In this document: positions 14,566 to 14,828 of the stretch, in pieces
Numbering within the stretch: position 1 is the stretch's first letter
Layout: the number at the start of each line of letters is the position of its first letter
Source of the DNA: an uncultured Parasutterella sp.
Lineage (GTDB): Bacteria; Pseudomonadota; Gammaproteobacteria; Burkholderiales; Burkholderiaceae_F
Assembly: GCA_900766055.1 (NCBI GenBank)
Contig: CAAFTZ010000138.1
Span: forward strand, 1-14,828
Direction of reading: 5' to 3'
Length of the DNA stretch: 14,828 bases
The notes under the pieces: generated by a model
Database searches by the model: none
What the model was told of the DNA's origin: nothing
Seen by the model: only the letters and a program-made list of their open reading frames with translations
Made by a program: the position numbers and the translations under genes

Positions 14566-14828
14566 ATGCTCAATAATGCTGCGTTATTGATGATGTTTAA
14601 GAAGAAAGCCAATGGGGTGGCACAGGTTGTCTGTTCTAATAGCACAACATGGTACCTGAACAAGTCTGGGGAATTGTACGGCTGTGGAAAAGGAATCTAC
14701 GGACAACAGGGGAACGGGTCGACAGACAATGTAACGACTTTTACTAAGCGAGCTGATAACGTTGCTCAAGTTGTTTGTTCGGAAGAGACAACTTGGTATT
14801 TAACAAAGGCTGGAGAGCTGTACGGGTG
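14566..14828 (+). CDS. RCC1-repeat (beta-propeller) protein, 3' end outside window
   Basis: About 87 residues are visible before the edge. After a short hydrophobic N-terminus, an RCC1-type repeat unit appears twice at a spacing of 48 residues (VAQVVCS...TTWYL...GELYG at about 18-39 and again at 66-87), with the GYGQQGNG-type turn (about 43-51) between. RCC1 repeats build seven-bladed propellers in eukaryotes and related proteins occur in phage fibres and host-recognition proteins. The position after three fibre genes supports a receptor-binding role. The AGGAG site precedes the start, which overlaps nothing but follows the stop by one base. The number of blades cannot be known from this window. 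Confidence 0.75.
   Translation, partial: MLNNAALLMMFKKKANGVAQVVCSNSTTWYLNKSGELYGCGKGIYGQQGNGSTDNVTTFTKRADNVAQVVCSEETTWYLTKAGELYG
14620..14828 (+). repeat. RCC1 repeat units (144-base spacing), running off the window edge
   Basis: The sequence beginning at about 14617 (V-A-Q-V-V-C-S) recurs at about 14761, a spacing of 144 bases, and continues to the edge. Both units keep VAQVVCS, TTWYL and GELYG at the same relative positions. Near-identical in-frame units are prone to recombination, which would change the number of blades. Confidence 0.65.

Noticed and set aside
13201..14828. Diversity-generating retroelement variable region in the fibre tip
   Set aside because: No reverse transcriptase and no second, near-identical template copy is visible in this window. 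It cannot be ruled out downstream.

Overview
The window is a stretch of a tailed double-stranded DNA bacteriophage (free phage or prophage). Every gene I accept is on the + strand. They are packed head to tail with ATGA or TAATG start/stop overlaps or short spacers, most behind strong AGGAG-type ribosome binding sites, which is the usual layout of a late structural operon. There is no tRNA, rRNA, CRISPR array, insertion sequence, integrase or host housekeeping gene. The order portal, scaffold, capsid, two connector proteins and a large nozzle-like protein, with no tape measure or tail tube gene, suggests a short-tailed podovirus-type virion. The many fibre genes fit a phage of a Gram-negative, possibly gut-dwelling host, but the sequence does not identify the host.

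Layout. Positions 1-4946 hold the head module: the C-terminal part of the portal protein (cut by the window edge), a small unknown protein, a coiled-coil scaffolding protein, the major capsid protein, and two head-to-tail connector-like proteins. Positions 4943-6220 encode a tail fibre ending in a self-cleaving S74 intramolecular chaperone. Positions 6230-8435 hold an unexpected cassette: a 93-residue protein with a Cys-rich C-terminus, a radical SAM/SPASM enzyme with a complete set of cluster-binding cysteines, and a 248-residue protein I do not recognise. Positions 8432-10769 encode a large nozzle-like tail protein and two small proteins, one very basic. Positions 10766-14828 are a fibre arsenal: a small fibre-associated beta protein, a collagen-like fibre, two fibres sharing an N-terminal segment, a DUF4376-like protein, and the start of an RCC1-repeat protein cut by the window end.

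How it works together. Portal, scaffold and capsid build the procapsid; the connectors and nozzle close it and form the tail; the fibres give host recognition. The exceptional part is 6230-7696. A Cys-rich small protein directly followed by a SPASM-type radical SAM enzyme is the arrangement seen in ribosomally made, post-translationally modified peptide (RiPP) loci. Here it is built into a phage tail operon by translational coupling, which raises the possibility that the phage modifies a virion or effector peptide. This is inference; a zinc-binding role for the cysteines is a live alternative.
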